Source: Streptomyces sp. MA5143a
GTDB taxonomy: Bacteria > Actinomycetota > Actinomycetes > Streptomycetales > Streptomycetaceae
Direction of reading: 5' to 3'
Assembly: GCF_900290235.1 (NCBI RefSeq)
Contig: NZ_OLMK01000009.1
Span: forward strand, 363,847 to 427,846
DNA: 64,000 nucleotides
In this document: positions 31,687 through 40,973 of the stretch, in pieces
Position numbering within the stretch: the stretch's first letter is position 1
Layout of the letters: each line of letters starts with the position of its first letter
Made by a program: the position numbers and the translations under genes
Notes under the pieces: model-generated
Told to the model about the DNA's origin: nothing
Databases searched by the model: none
What the model saw: the letters and a program-made list of their open reading frames with translations, nothing else

Positions 31687-32916
31687 ATGCGGCGGACGGA
31701 ACCGGGAAGAGGTCCGGTGGGGCACGGCCCCGTCCGCTATGGTCCGCCCCTTCCCGACCAGGGACTGCCGCTCCTGCCCGAGCTGACCGCCGTGCTCTCG
31801 GCCGCCGCCGGCCGCCCCGACGCCGTACCCCTCGGCGGTTCCCCCGCGCTCCTGGACTCGGCCTGCGGCTACTGGGACCGGCGCGGGCTGCCCACCACCC
31901 CCGACCGGGTCGCGGCCGCCCCCGGCGCCCCCGCCCTGCTGCTGGCGCTGACGGCCGCGATCGGCGGCGACGTGCTGCTCCCGCGACCGTGCGCCGCCTG
32001 GTGGGAGCCCGAGGCGCGGGCGCTCGGCAGATCCGTCTTCCACGTCCCGACACCCGCCGAGTGCGGCGGTGTACCGGACTCGTACGCGCTGCTGGAGACC
32101 GTGCGCAGGATCCGCGACGAGGGCGGTGACCCCCGGCTGCTCGTGCTGTGCGTCGCCGACGACCCGACCGCCACCGTGGCCCCGCCCGAGCTGGTCCACG
32201 AGACTGTGGAGGCCGCCGCGGGGGAGGGTCTGCACCTGGTCAGCGACGAGACCTGGCGCGACACCCTGCACGACCCGCACGACCCCGTGCTGCTCAGCCC
32301 CGCCGAGATGCTGCCGGACCGGGTCACCGTCGTCACCGACCTCGCGGGCCCCTTCCTGCCGCCGGGCTGGCCCGCCGCCGTCGCCCGCTTCCCGGCCGAC
32401 GGCATCGGCGGCGGACTGCGCGACCGGGTCCTCGACGTGCTCACCGCGCTCGGCGCCCGTGTCGCCACCCCGGTCGCCGCGGCCGCCGCGTACGCGCTCG
32501 ACGAGCCCGGCCCCGTCACCGAGCGGCTCGCCGGTGCGGTCCGGCTGCACGCGCGGCTGGCCACCGCCGCGCACCGGGCCGTGATCGCCGCCGGGGCGCT
32601 CGCCCTGCCCCCGCGCGCGGGCCGGCACCTCTACGTCGACCTGGCCCCGCTGCGCCCGGCGCTCACCGCGCACGGCGTCGGCGACGCCCAGGAACTGGAG
32701 GACTTCCTCACCGCCCGGCTCGGTCTGCCCGCGCCCGGTGGGCACCGCTTCGGGGACGACCTCGGGGCGCTGCGGTTCCGCCTGTCGACGGGGCTGTTCC
32801 TCGGCACCGCCGACGAGGAGCGGGCGCAGGCCCTGGCCGCCCCCGACCCACTTGAACTCCCCCATGTGGAAAGCGCGTTGGCCCTGTTCGGATCGGCTCT
32901 GGAGGATCTCCGATGA
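31687..32916 (+). CDS. aminotransferase-fold protein, probably without PLP lysine
   Basis: 409 residues in the layout of class I/II PLP enzymes: an N-terminal arm, a large domain with APGAPALLLALTAAIGGDVL, and the strand-Asp segment LHLVSDETWRDTLHD, where the family has DE-Y. The place where the Schiff-base lysine should be reads VVTDLAGPFLPPGWPAA, which has no Lys (usual form SLSK-x3-PGWR). The small domain continues to the end with RLSTGLFLG. It is either a non-catalytic relative or uses an unusual chemistry. GGAGG stands six bases before the ATG. The MBL hydrolase follows on the same strand. Confidence 0.72.
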   Translation: MRRTEPGRGPVGHGPVRYGPPLPDQGLPLLPELTAVLSAAAGRPDAVPLGGSPALLDSACGYWDRRGLPTTPDRVAAAPGAPALLLALTAAIGGDVLLPRPCAAWWEPEARALGRSVFHVPTPAECGGVPDSYALLETVRRIRDEGGDPRLLVLCVADDPTATVAPPELVHETVEAAAGEGLHLVSDETWRDTLHDPHDPVLLSPAEMLPDRVTVVTDLAGPFLPPGWPAAVARFPADGIGGGLRDRVLDVLTALGARVATPVAAAAAYALDEPGPVTERLAGAVRLHARLATAAHRAVIAAGALALPPRAGRHLYVDLAPLRPALTAHGVGDAQELEDFLTARLGLPAPGGHRFGDDLGALRFRLSTGLFLGTADEERAQALAAPDPLELPHVESALALFGSALEDLR

Positions 32917-33025
32917 CGAGGGAGCCCCGGGCCACCGGATCGTGTCCGCACCGATCGGACGACCGCCAGCGGTCCGGTCCGCGACGACGATCCCTCGACG
33001 ACGCCCGGCGATGGGAGCCTCCTCG

Positions 33026-34144
33026 ATGACGCAGCAGTCCGAGTCGACCCCCTCAGCGGCCTCCTCGTCGCCCGTCTCCGCGCCCCCCGAGGACACCGAC
33101 GATCCGGCGTCCCCGTCCGGCCTCGGCGCCCTGGAGCCGAGGCCCACATCGCCCTTCGCCGTTCCCCTGCGGCCCCCGGAGCCCGCCGAGCCCCGCCCCC
33201 TCGGCGAGCGGCGCCGCTGGCCCGCGTCCTTCGTCGGCCGGCTGACCACCCCCCTGCCCGGGCTGCGGGCGTTCGCGCGCTTCGCCCGCGAGGGCTCGGT
33301 ACGGCCCGGCCCCGAGGGTCTCGTCGACATCCCCCGACTGCCGTACGAGCCCGGCCCGTTGCCCCGCGTCGACGCGCGTACCGTCGCCGTCACCTGGGCC
33401 GGGCACGCGAGTTGGGTGGTGCGGATCGGCGGGCTCACCGTGCTCACCGACCCGGTCTGGTCCCGCCGCATCCTCGGCACGCCCGCCCGGATCACCCCGG
33501 TCGGCGTGGCCTGGGAGGCGCTGCCGCGCGTGGACGCGGTCGTCATCAGCCACAACCACTACGACCACCTGGACGCGCCCACGTTGCGCCGACTCCCGCG
33601 CGACACGCCGGTGTTCGTGCCCGCCGGTCTCGGCGGCTGGTTCCGCCGCCGCCGCTTCACCCGGGTCACCGAGCTGGACTGGTGGGAGGCGGCCGAACTC
33701 GACGGCGTCCGCTTCGACTTCGTACCGGCCCACCACTGGTCGAAGCGCACCCTCACCGACACCTGCCGCTCCCTGTGGGGCGGTTGGGTCCTCACGGGGT
33801 CCGACGGGAAGCGGGTGTACTTCGCGGGCGACACGGGCTACGGCCACTGGTTCTCCCTCATCGGCCGCCGCCACCCCGGTATCGACCTCGCTCTCCTGCC
33901 GATCGGCGCGTACGACCCCCGCTGGTGGCTCAGCGACGTCCACTGCGACCCCGAGGAGGCCGTCCGCGCCTTCCAGGACCTCGGCGCCCGCCGTATGGCC
34001 CCCATGCACTGGGCCACGTTCGTCCTGTCCGCCGAACCGGTCCTGGAACCCCTCACCCGCGTACGGACGGCCTGGGAGGCGGCAGGACTCCCGCGCGAGA
34101 ACCTGTGGGACCTGCCGATCGGAGCGTCCCGGATCCTCACCTGA
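33026..34144 (+). CDS. MBL-fold hydrolase (NAPE-PLD/UlaG-like)
   Basis: 372 residues. After a Pro/Ser-rich N-terminal 70 residues, the fold begins at VAVTWAGHASWVVRIGGLTV. The metal site is SHNHYDHLD, further ligands lie in PAHHWSKRT and YFAGDTGYGH, and the last His in APMHWATF. The pattern is that of the NAPE-phospholipase-D-like branch, which hydrolyses phosphodiester or lactone bonds. The start at 33026 has GGGAG nine bases before it. It stands 109 bases after the aminotransferase-like gene and may share its transcript. Confidence 0.88.
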   Translation: MTQQSESTPSAASSSPVSAPPEDTDDPASPSGLGALEPRPTSPFAVPLRPPEPAEPRPLGERRRWPASFVGRLTTPLPGLRAFARFAREGSVRPGPEGLVDIPRLPYEPGPLPRVDARTVAVTWAGHASWVVRIGGLTVLTDPVWSRRILGTPARITPVGVAWEALPRVDAVVISHNHYDHLDAPTLRRLPRDTPVFVPAGLGGWFRRRRFTRVTELDWWEAAELDGVRFDFVPAHHWSKRTLTDTCRSLWGGWVLTGSDGKRVYFAGDTGYGHWFSLIGRRHPGIDLALLPIGAYDPRWWLSDVHCDPEEAVRAFQDLGARRMAPMHWATFVLSAEPVLEPLTRVRTAWEAAGLPRENLWDLPIGASRILT

Positions 34145-34189
34145 GGACGGCGACGGCACACACCTGTCCGTCGAGGGGACGCGGATCTC

Positions 34190-34804
34190 TCAGCGGACGA
34201 ACCGTCGCCACAGGCTCGGCGCCACGCTGATCAGCAGCGTCAGCAGGACCGCCGCCAGCACCCCTTCCCAGGGCTCCGCGAACAGTGACCCCCCGAGGAT
34301 CCCGATCAACTGGTACGTGACCGCCCACGCGAGGCACGCCGGCAGATTGCCCCGGGCGAACCGCCGCAACGGCATCTCCGCCAGCAGGCACGCCAGCATC
34401 ACCGGGAGCCGGCCGGCCGGCACCAGCCGGGACAGCACCAGGACGGCCACCCCGTGCCCGTCGAGCTTCCGCTGGGCCTGGGCCAGCCGGTCCTCCGGTG
34501 CCCGGCGGCGGATCGCCTCCAGCCAGCGCGAACCGTTCTTCGAGCCCATACCGCGCCGCCCCAGCCAGTACAGGGCGATGTCCCCGAGGAACGCGGCCAC
34601 CGACGCCACCACGAACACCATCAGCAGCGCGAACGGCGCCGTCTGGTGGAACGCCACCACGGCCGCCGAACTGACCAGCGCCCCCGTCGGCACCACCGGC
34701 AGCAGCGCCCCCGCCAGCACCAGCAGAAACAGCGTCGGATAGCCGATCGCCTGCTGCGTCGACTCGTAGGGCAGGGGAGTGGCCGCGACGGACAGCACTA
34801 TCAC
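34190..34804 (-). CDS. DedA-family membrane protein
   Basis: 204 residues, about five membrane helices. Diagnostic segments are LPVVPTGALVSSAAVVAF, FLGDIALYWLGRRGMG and RLVPAGRLPVMLACLLAEM with the conserved R-x3-G-R. DedA proteins are implicated in lipid-carrier flipping and membrane homeostasis in other bacteria. It starts at GTG 34804 with GGAGGG six bases upstream and follows the MBL gene by 34 bases on the same strand, so the two form an operon. It is convergent with the upstream MBL gene. Confidence 0.88.
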   Translation of the reverse strand: MIVLSVAATPLPYESTQQAIGYPTLFLLVLAGALLPVVPTGALVSSAAVVAFHQTAPFALLMVFVVASVAAFLGDIALYWLGRRGMGSKNGSRWLEAIRRRAPEDRLAQAQRKLDGHGVAVLVLSRLVPAGRLPVMLACLLAEMPLRRFARGNLPACLAWAVTYQLIGILGGSLFAEPWEGVLAAVLLTLLISVAPSLWRRFVR

Positions 34805-34838
34805 CGGGCGCCCTCCGCGGCCCCGCTCGACCGGCGTC

Positions 34839-35612
34839 TCATTCCGCCACCCCCGGCCGTACGCTCTCCCCGTGCTCCAGCCGGTGCACGGCCACCTCGG
34901 GCGCGCGCAGCGCGGCGAGGCGTACGAACTCCGCACCGGGCGCGTGGAATTCATGGGGTCGCACGGCGTCCATCCCGATCGGCCAGTACGTGCCGTAGTG
35001 CACCGGGATCGCGCTGTGGGGCGCGAGCAGCGCGAGCGCCTCCGCCGCGCGCCCCGCATCGAGATGCCCCTCGCCGAGGCAGGGCCCCCAGCCGCCGACC
35101 GGCAGCAGCGCCACGTCGACCGGCCCGACCTCCTTGGGCATCGACTCGAACAGCCCGGTGTCCCCGGCGAAATAGGTCCGCGCCTCACCCTCGACGACGA
35201 ACCCGAGCGCCGGTGAGCGGTGCGGCCCGACCGGCAGGCGCCGCCCGTCGTGGCGGGCGGGCACGGCACGGACGACCAGGTCACCGACGCCCACCTCGTC
35301 CCCGGGCGCCACCTCGCACAGCCGCAGATGCCGCAGCCCGCGCAGCCCCCGCACCTGGCGCGGCGCCCCGCGCGGCACCACCAGCCGGGTACCCGGCGCG
35401 AGCCGGGCCAGGGACGGGACATGCAGATGGTCGGCATGCAGATGGGACACCAGCGCCACGTCCGCGACCGCCGCCTCGGGCGGGGGCGGCGCCCCGCGGC
35501 GCCTGCGCAGATGCGCGAGCCGGCGCGTGAACAGCGGGTCGGTGAGCACGCGTGTGCCCGAGTCCTCCACCGTGCAGGTGGCATGACCCCACCAGGTGAC
35601 CTCCACCGGCAC
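34839..35612 (-). CDS. MBL-fold hydrolase (UlaG-like)
   Basis: 257 residues. Family landmarks are MPVEVTWWGHATCTVEDSG, the metal-binding SHLHADHLH, YFAGDTGLFE and VHYGTYWP near the end. It is shorter than the protein at 33026 and lacks its N-terminal extension, so the two are distinct paralogues of the beta-lactamase-like phosphodiesterase/lactonase group. It is the first gene of a two-gene operon with dedA. Confidence 0.88.
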   Translation of the reverse strand: MPVEVTWWGHATCTVEDSGTRVLTDPLFTRRLAHLRRRRGAPPPPEAAVADVALVSHLHADHLHVPSLARLAPGTRLVVPRGAPRQVRGLRGLRHLRLCEVAPGDEVGVGDLVVRAVPARHDGRRLPVGPHRSPALGFVVEGEARTYFAGDTGLFESMPKEVGPVDVALLPVGGWGPCLGEGHLDAGRAAEALALLAPHSAIPVHYGTYWPIGMDAVRPHEFHAPGAEFVRLAALRAPEVAVHRLEHGESVRPGVAE

Positions 35613-35698
35613 TTCTTTCGCCTCCTTCGCGCTACTCCCCCGAGCCTACGGGCTGGAGTAGGGTCTCAGGCTCTGGACCCGGAGGTGAGGGGGACGCC

Positions 35699-36181
35699 GT
35701 GGGAGACAACAGTGACGCCTTCGCCCTGTCCTGCCAGGAGATACCCCGTGAGTGCCCAGGGCGGACGGCGGGACGCGGAGCGGTCGTGCGGGTCGCCGCC
35801 ATCGCCAGCCTGACACCCCTGGAGGAGCTGGAGGCGGACCCCTTCCTGGTCGACTCCCGCAGCCAGCACGCCATGTGCGCCCGCTGGGCCGCCGAGCGCG
35901 GCTACGTGGTCACGCGCGAGCTGCTCGTACGCGGCCTGCGCCCCGACCACTGCGCCCTGTGGGCCGACGTCGACGCCGGCCATGTCGACCTCTTCGTCGC
36001 CCCCAGCCGACGCGTCCTCGAACGCGCCCTCGCCTCCGTCGACGACTTCACCGCCGAGTGCGCCCGCCGCGGTGTCCGCGTCGAGACCGTCGGCCGCGCC
36101 GAACCCGCCTACGACGCCCAGATGAAGGCCAGCGTCCACCGCCGACTGTCGATGCCGACAGCGGGCTACGACGGCCGCTGA
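35699..36181 (+). CDS. serine-recombinase-like protein lacking a full catalytic set
   Basis: 160 residues. The middle follows the resolvase N-terminal fold: SQHAMCARWAAERGYVVTRE, LWADVDAGHVDLFVAPSRRV and LERALASVDDFTAECARRGV align with the Q-xx-C, VxxGxVD and L-R-x-L segments of serine recombinases. The usual YxRxS opening is reduced to AAIASLT, and the G-S-x-x-R segment is absent. There is no DNA-binding domain. It is likely a domesticated non-recombining relative of unknown role. It starts at GTG 35699. Confidence 0.65.
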   Translation: MGDNSDAFALSCQEIPRECPGRTAGRGAVVRVAAIASLTPLEELEADPFLVDSRSQHAMCARWAAERGYVVTRELLVRGLRPDHCALWADVDAGHVDLFVAPSRRVLERALASVDDFTAECARRGVRVETVGRAEPAYDAQMKASVHRRLSMPTAGYDGR

Positions 36182-36368
36182 CCGCCCAGCCGCGCTCCAT
36201 GCCCACCGGCCGCCGGTGCGGCCGGCTCCACCCCGCCGAGGGCCGCGCCCGGCCCCTGCCCCCCCCGGGTGCCCCGTCCCTGCCTCCGTGCCACCCCTCG
36301 GTACCACCCCGGCTCCCCGGCCCTTGTGACAGGCTGGGCGCAGGAACGGGACGTGAGGGTGGCCGGAC

Positions 36369-38525
36369 GTGGGCGGTGAGCGTTGGCGGAGGGTGCTGAG
36401 CGGGTTCTGGCGGATGCTGGCCGTATGGGCGGTGTCGACGCTGACGATGCTGGTGCTCGCGGGCGCCCTGCCCGACTTCCGGCTCCAGGCCGGCACCGGC
36501 GAGAGCTCCACCCAGATCGCCGTCACCGCCGCCCTCGGCGCGGGGGTCTTCGGTCTGCTGTCCTCCCTCGTGTGGCCGCTGCTCGTAAGGGCGTTGCTGC
36601 TGGTGCCCGCCCTCGTCCTCGGCCTGCTCGTCTTCTTCCTCAACGGCTCGCTGCTCCTCATCGCCCTGTGGATCAACCCCTCCGGTCAGGGTGAGGCCGC
36701 GCCCGAGACCGCCGTGGTCGTGGCCGCCGTGATGTCCGCGGTCGCCTCCGCCACCGGCGGCGCCCTCGCCGTACGCGACGACGACGCCTACCGGCGCCGG
36801 CTGTACCGGCTGGCCGACCGCCGCCGCAGACACGCCGACGGGCCGCCCGGCCCCGTCGGACCCGGCACCGTCTTCCTCCAACTCGACGGCGTCGGCCACG
36901 ACGTGCTGGAGGCGGCCGCCGCGAAGGGCCTGATGCCGACCGTCGCCGCCTGGCTCGGCGCGCCCGCGCCCGGCACCGGGCACGTCCGCGCCACCCACCG
37001 GCTCACCCCGTGGCGCACCGACTGGTCCAGCCAGACCGGCGCCAGCCAACTCGGCATCCTGCACGGCAGCAACCACGACGTGCCCGCCTTCCGCTGGTAC
37101 GAGAAGGAGAGCCGGGAGGTGATGGTCTGCAACCGCCCCTCCAGCGCCGCCGAACTCCAGCGCCGCGCCATCGAGCGCACCGGCGACGGGGGCCTGCTCA
37201 CCGTCGACGGCGCGAGCCGCGGCAACCTCTTCAGCGGCGGCGCCGACCAGCTCGCGCTCGTCCTGTCCATCGCGGCCCGCCGCGGCAAGCGGAACCGGTC
37301 CCGCGCCGGGTACTTCGCCTACTTCTCCGACCCCGCCAACGCGGTCCGCACCGCCATGTCCTTCGCCGCCGACGTCTTGCGCGAGATCGGCCAGTCCACC
37401 CGCGCCCGCCTTCGCGAACAGCGGCCCCGCGTCAAACGCGGCGGCCTCTACCCGTTCATCCGCGCGTTCGCGACCGTCGTCGAACGCGATGTGGTCGTCG
37501 CCGCCGTCATCGGCGACATGTTCGCGGGACGCGCCGCGATCTACGCGGACCTCGTCGCCTACGACGAGGTCGCCCACCACTCCGGGCCCCACAGCCGGGA
37601 CGCGGAGAGGATCCTCGAACGACTCGACCGCTCCATCGCGTTGATCGCGCAGGTCGCCGAACACGCCCCCCGCGCCTACCGCATCGTCCTGCTCTCCGAC
37701 CACGGGCAGAGCCCCGGCGAGACCTTCCTCGGCCGGTACGGCCTCACCCTCGGCAACCTGGTCCGCGCCGGCTGCGGTCTGCCCGTGCCGCGCAGGGCGG
37801 AGCGCACCCACAGCGGCGCCGAGGCCCGCTCGGCGGTCCGGGCCGCGCTGCGCATCCCCGTCGAGGAGGGCGTCGAGGAGCACCGCCCGGCCCCCCGCTC
37901 CGAGCCGGTCGTGCTCGCCTCCGGCAACCTCGGCCTGGTGTCCTTCCCCGACGTGCCGCACCGGATGAGCCGGGAGGAGATCGACGCCCGCCACCCCGCC
38001 CTGCTGTCCACCCTCGCCAACCACCCCGGCGTCGGCTTCGTCCTCGTCCGCAGCGACGAGCACGGCGGCCTCGTCCTCGGCGCGCACGGCGAGGAGACCC
38101 CCGTCGACGAACTGAGCGACGACCGTCCCGGACCGCTGGCCGACTTCGGCCCCGGCGCCGCCGACGCCGTACGCCGCACCCACGGCTTCCCGCACACCGC
38201 CGACATCATGGTCAACTCCTGGTACGACCCCGAGGAGGGCGAGGTCCTCGCCTTCGAGGAACAGATCGGCTCCCACGGCGGCCTCGGCGGCTGCCAGTCC
38301 CGCCCCTTCCTCCTCTCCCCCCTGGCCCTGTCCGCACCCGTGGAGGAGAACGAGGAGCTGGTCGGAGCGGAACACGTCCACCGGGTCCTCAGACGTTGGC
38401 TGAGAGAGGCGGACGGCCCGCAGATACCGGTGGGGGCGCAGGCGCCCCGTAGGGGCGCGGGGAACCGCGCGACCAGCCTCGACGAACCCGCACCCGCCAA
38501 CCCACAGGACCCGGCAGACGCATAG
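36369..38525 (+). CDS. membrane-anchored alkaline-phosphatase-fold protein
   Basis: 718 residues. Residues 10-140 contain four membrane helices in the layout of small holin-like proteins (WAVSTLTMLVLAGALPDFRL, LLLVPALVLGLLVFFLNGSL). From residue 165 a phosphodiesterase/nucleotide-pyrophosphatase-like domain follows: FLQLDGVGHDVLEAA (metal Asp), TGASQLGILHG (nucleophile region), YDEVAHHSGP and LLSDHGQSPG. The enzyme probably cleaves a phosphoester or phosphodiester near the membrane. The last 30 residues (APRRGAGNRATSLDEP) come from a dispersed DNA repeat read through in frame. The start is GTG 36369. Confidence 0.85.
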   Translation: MGGERWRRVLSGFWRMLAVWAVSTLTMLVLAGALPDFRLQAGTGESSTQIAVTAALGAGVFGLLSSLVWPLLVRALLLVPALVLGLLVFFLNGSLLLIALWINPSGQGEAAPETAVVVAAVMSAVASATGGALAVRDDDAYRRRLYRLADRRRRHADGPPGPVGPGTVFLQLDGVGHDVLEAAAAKGLMPTVAAWLGAPAPGTGHVRATHRLTPWRTDWSSQTGASQLGILHGSNHDVPAFRWYEKESREVMVCNRPSSAAELQRRAIERTGDGGLLTVDGASRGNLFSGGADQLALVLSIAARRGKRNRSRAGYFAYFSDPANAVRTAMSFAADVLREIGQSTRARLREQRPRVKRGGLYPFIRAFATVVERDVVVAAVIGDMFAGRAAIYADLVAYDEVAHHSGPHSRDAERILERLDRSIALIAQVAEHAPRAYRIVLLSDHGQSPGETFLGRYGLTLGNLVRAGCGLPVPRRAERTHSGAEARSAVRAALRIPVEEGVEEHRPAPRSEPVVLASGNLGLVSFPDVPHRMSREEIDARHPALLSTLANHPGVGFVLVRSDEHGGLVLGAHGEETPVDELSDDRPGPLADFGPGAADAVRRTHGFPHTADIMVNSWYDPEEGEVLAFEEQIGSHGGLGGCQSRPFLLSPLALSAPVEENEELVGAEHVHRVLRRWLREADGPQIPVGAQAPRRGAGNRATSLDEPAPANPQDPADA
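38435..38505. repeat. dispersed Streptomyces-type repeat with GCGCCCC hairpin
   Basis: The segment contains GCGCCCC-GTA-GGGGCGC (38442-38458), then GGGGAACCGCGCGACCAGCC and CGAACCCGCACCC. This resembles an intergenic repeat familiar from many Streptomyces chromosomes, usually found between genes. Here it forms the 3' end of the phosphatase-like gene and directly precedes a truncated gene. Confidence 0.7.
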
Positions 38526-38546
38526 GCACCCGGCACGGCCCCCTGA

Positions 38547-39365
38547 CTGCTGTACGACCCCGCGCTGAAGGGCCTGTCCGCCGAGGAGGTCTACGACCGC
38601 ATCGCGGGCGACCTGCGCCGCAAGCGCCGACTGTCCACCCTGCGCGGCAAGGGCACGGGCGACATCCTGAGCGGCCCGCTCGGCACCCCCGGCGACTACG
38701 TCGACCTCGACGAGTTCTACCGGCGGGGCCTCGGCCGGGGCCTGGACCTGCACCAGCGGCAGGAGCGCGGGTACCTGCCGGGCGGCCTGGTCGAGGAGAT
38801 CCGCGCCCTCACCCACCCGCCCCTGCCGTGGGACGCTCGACTGGCCCGCTGGTTCGACGAGTTCGTGCCCCGCCCCGAGCCCGTACGCAGCTACGCCCGC
38901 CCCTCGCGCCGCCAGTCCGCCACCCCCGACATCCCCCGCGCGGGACGGTACTTCCCGCCCGAGGAGGTCGCCCGCTGCACCTTCGGCGTCGTCCTCGACA
39001 CCTCCGGCTCCATGAACCGGGTCCTGCTCGGCAAGGCCCTCGGCGCCATCGCCTCCTACGCCGAGGCCCGCGACGTACCGGCCGCACGGGTCGTCTTCTG
39101 CGACACGGCCCCGCACGACGCGGGCTACGTCCCGGTCACGGAGATCGCCGGGCGCGTCCGCGTCCACGGGCGCGGCGGCACCGTACTCCAGCCCGGCATC
39201 GACCTGTTGCAGCGGGCCGACGACTTCCCGCCCGGCGCGCCCCTCCTCGTCATCACCGACGGCTGGTGCGACCCGCTGCGCGTACGCCGGGAGCACGCCT
39301 ATCTGATCCCGCAGGGCGCCCGCCTGCCGTTCACCGCCCGCGGCCCGGTGTTCCGCGTGCGGTGA
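38547..39365 (+). pseudogene. vWA/DUF2201-like protein, 5'-truncated
   Basis: An open frame of about 272 codons reads LYDPALKGLSAEEVYDRIAG and continues into a vWA-type domain: CTFGVVLDTSGSMNRVLLGK (MIDAS DxSGS), GRGGTVLQPGIDLL and LLVITDGWCDP. No ATG or GTG occurs until 38865, directly before the vWA domain, while clear coding sequence begins at 38547 immediately after a stop. Family members usually carry a longer N-terminal metallopeptidase-like half and sit beside a MoxR-type ATPase; both are absent. A product from GTG 38865 (166 residues) would be an isolated vWA domain. Loss probably occurred by recombination at the adjacent dispersed repeat. Confidence 0.75.
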
Positions 39366-39503
39366 CCGGAACCGAAGGGGGCCACACGGTGAAGCAGGAC
39401 CGCGCGGACGTGCGGGCGGAAGGCGACGACGCCCGTGCCGCTTCCCCGTGCGCCGCCTCCCCCACCCGGACCCGCTCACCGAGCCCGTCCGTGACCGCCG
39501 TCC

Positions 39504-39516
39504 TACGCTCGGGGCA
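39504..39516 (+). promoter_or_regulatory. candidate leaderless promoter of RNB nuclease
   Basis: TACGCT (39504-39509) is followed by six bases and the ATG at 39516; no ribosome-binding site is seen. Confidence 0.45.
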
Positions 39517-40973
39517 TGAGACGCCGCCCGATGCACATGTCCGACGAGGCCCTGGACACCCTGCGCGCGGGGCTGGTGGAACTTCGGACGGAGCTGAAGG
39601 TCCCCCTCGCCTTCCCCAAGCGCGTACTCAGAGCGGCCGACAAGGCCGCGGGCGAGCCGATCCTGCCCGACAAGGACGCCAGGCACCTGCCGCTCTTCAC
39701 GATCGACCCGCCGACCTCGAAGGACCTCGACCAGGCCATGCACCTGGAGCGGCGGCCCGGCGGCGGCTACCGCGTGTACTACGCGATCGCGGACGTGGCG
39801 GCCTTCGTCAAGCCCGGCGGCCCGCTGGACGTCGAGGCGCACGACCGGATCGAGACGCTGTACTTCCCCGACCTCAAGGTGCCGCTGCACCCACCCGTCC
39901 TCTCGGAGGACGCGGCCAGTCTGCTGCCGCGCGAGAACCGCCCCGCCCTGCTGTGGCGGCACGACCTCGATGCCCTCGGCAACCTGACCGACTCGACCGT
40001 GAGCCGGGCCCTGGTCCGCAGCCAGGCCCAGCTCGACTACGCGACTGCCCAGCAGAAGCTCGAGAACGGCACGGCCGGGGAGTCCCTCCTCCTGCTGCGC
40101 GAGATCGGCAAGCTGCGGGAGGCCGTCGAGGTCGCGCGCGGCGGCATCTCGGTGAACCTGCCGGACCAGGAGGTCACGGTCAAGGACGGATCGTTCCGGC
40201 TGGGCTACACGGCGACGCTTCCGGTGGAGGGCTGGAACGAGCAGATCTCCCTCATGACCGGCATGGCCGCGGCCCGGATCATGCTCGACACCGGTACCGG
40301 GATCCTGCGGACCCAGAAGGAACAGGCCGACCAGAACGTGGTCAAGCGCCTGCACGACATCGCGAAGGCCCTGGGAATCGTCTGGCGGCCCGGTACCTCG
40401 TACGCGACGCTGGTCCGCTCGCTCGATCCCGACCGCCAGACCCACATGGCCTTCCTCAACGAGGCCACCAGCACGATGCTCAAGGCAGCGGAGTACACCG
40501 TCTTCCGCGACAACCAGAAGCCGGCGCACACGACGCACGCGGCGATCGCGGCCCCGTACACCCATTGCACGGCTCCGCTGCGGCGCCTGGTCGACCGGTA
40601 CACCGGTGAGCTGTGCGTGGCGGCGTGCGCGGACAAGGCCCCGCCGACCTGGGTGCTCGACGCCCTGCACTGCCTCCCGTGCGACATGGCACGGGGAAAG
40701 AGCGGCCTGGCGGACCGGCAGACCGTGGACCTGGCCGAGGCCGCGGTGCTCATGCATCGCGTGGGCGAGGTGTTCGACGCCGCGGTCATCGACACCGACG
40801 CCGAGTGGGGCAGACCACGCGAGGGCAGGGTGTTCCTGGCCGACCCCGCCGTGCTGGCCAAGGTCGAGTCGACCAACGGCCTGGACCTCCAGCTCGGATC
40901 CAGCGTCAGGGCCACGCTCCAACGGGCGAACCCCTCCGCGGACGGGGACAAGGTCCTCTTCACCGTGCCCTAG
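39516..40973 (+). CDS. RNB-domain ribonuclease (RNase II/R family)
   Basis: 485 residues. The RNB catalytic core begins at FTIDPPTSKDLDQAMHLERR, which carries the conserved Asp residues of the Mg site, and continues through YRVYYAIADVAAFVKPGGP and LYFPDLKVPLHPPVLSEDAA. The C-terminal half has THAAIAAPYTHCTAPLRRLV, the usual RNB ending. N-terminal cold-shock domains and a C-terminal S1 domain are lacking, so this is the compact actinobacterial type of 3'-5' exoribonuclease. It acts on RNA in the cytoplasm and stands alone on its transcript. Confidence 0.92.
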   Translation: MRRRPMHMSDEALDTLRAGLVELRTELKVPLAFPKRVLRAADKAAGEPILPDKDARHLPLFTIDPPTSKDLDQAMHLERRPGGGYRVYYAIADVAAFVKPGGPLDVEAHDRIETLYFPDLKVPLHPPVLSEDAASLLPRENRPALLWRHDLDALGNLTDSTVSRALVRSQAQLDYATAQQKLENGTAGESLLLLREIGKLREAVEVARGGISVNLPDQEVTVKDGSFRLGYTATLPVEGWNEQISLMTGMAAARIMLDTGTGILRTQKEQADQNVVKRLHDIAKALGIVWRPGTSYATLVRSLDPDRQTHMAFLNEATSTMLKAAEYTVFRDNQKPAHTTHAAIAAPYTHCTAPLRRLVDRYTGELCVAACADKAPPTWVLDALHCLPCDMARGKSGLADRQTVDLAEAAVLMHRVGEVFDAAVIDTDAEWGRPREGRVFLADPAVLAKVESTNGLDLQLGSSVRATLQRANPSADGDKVLFTVP

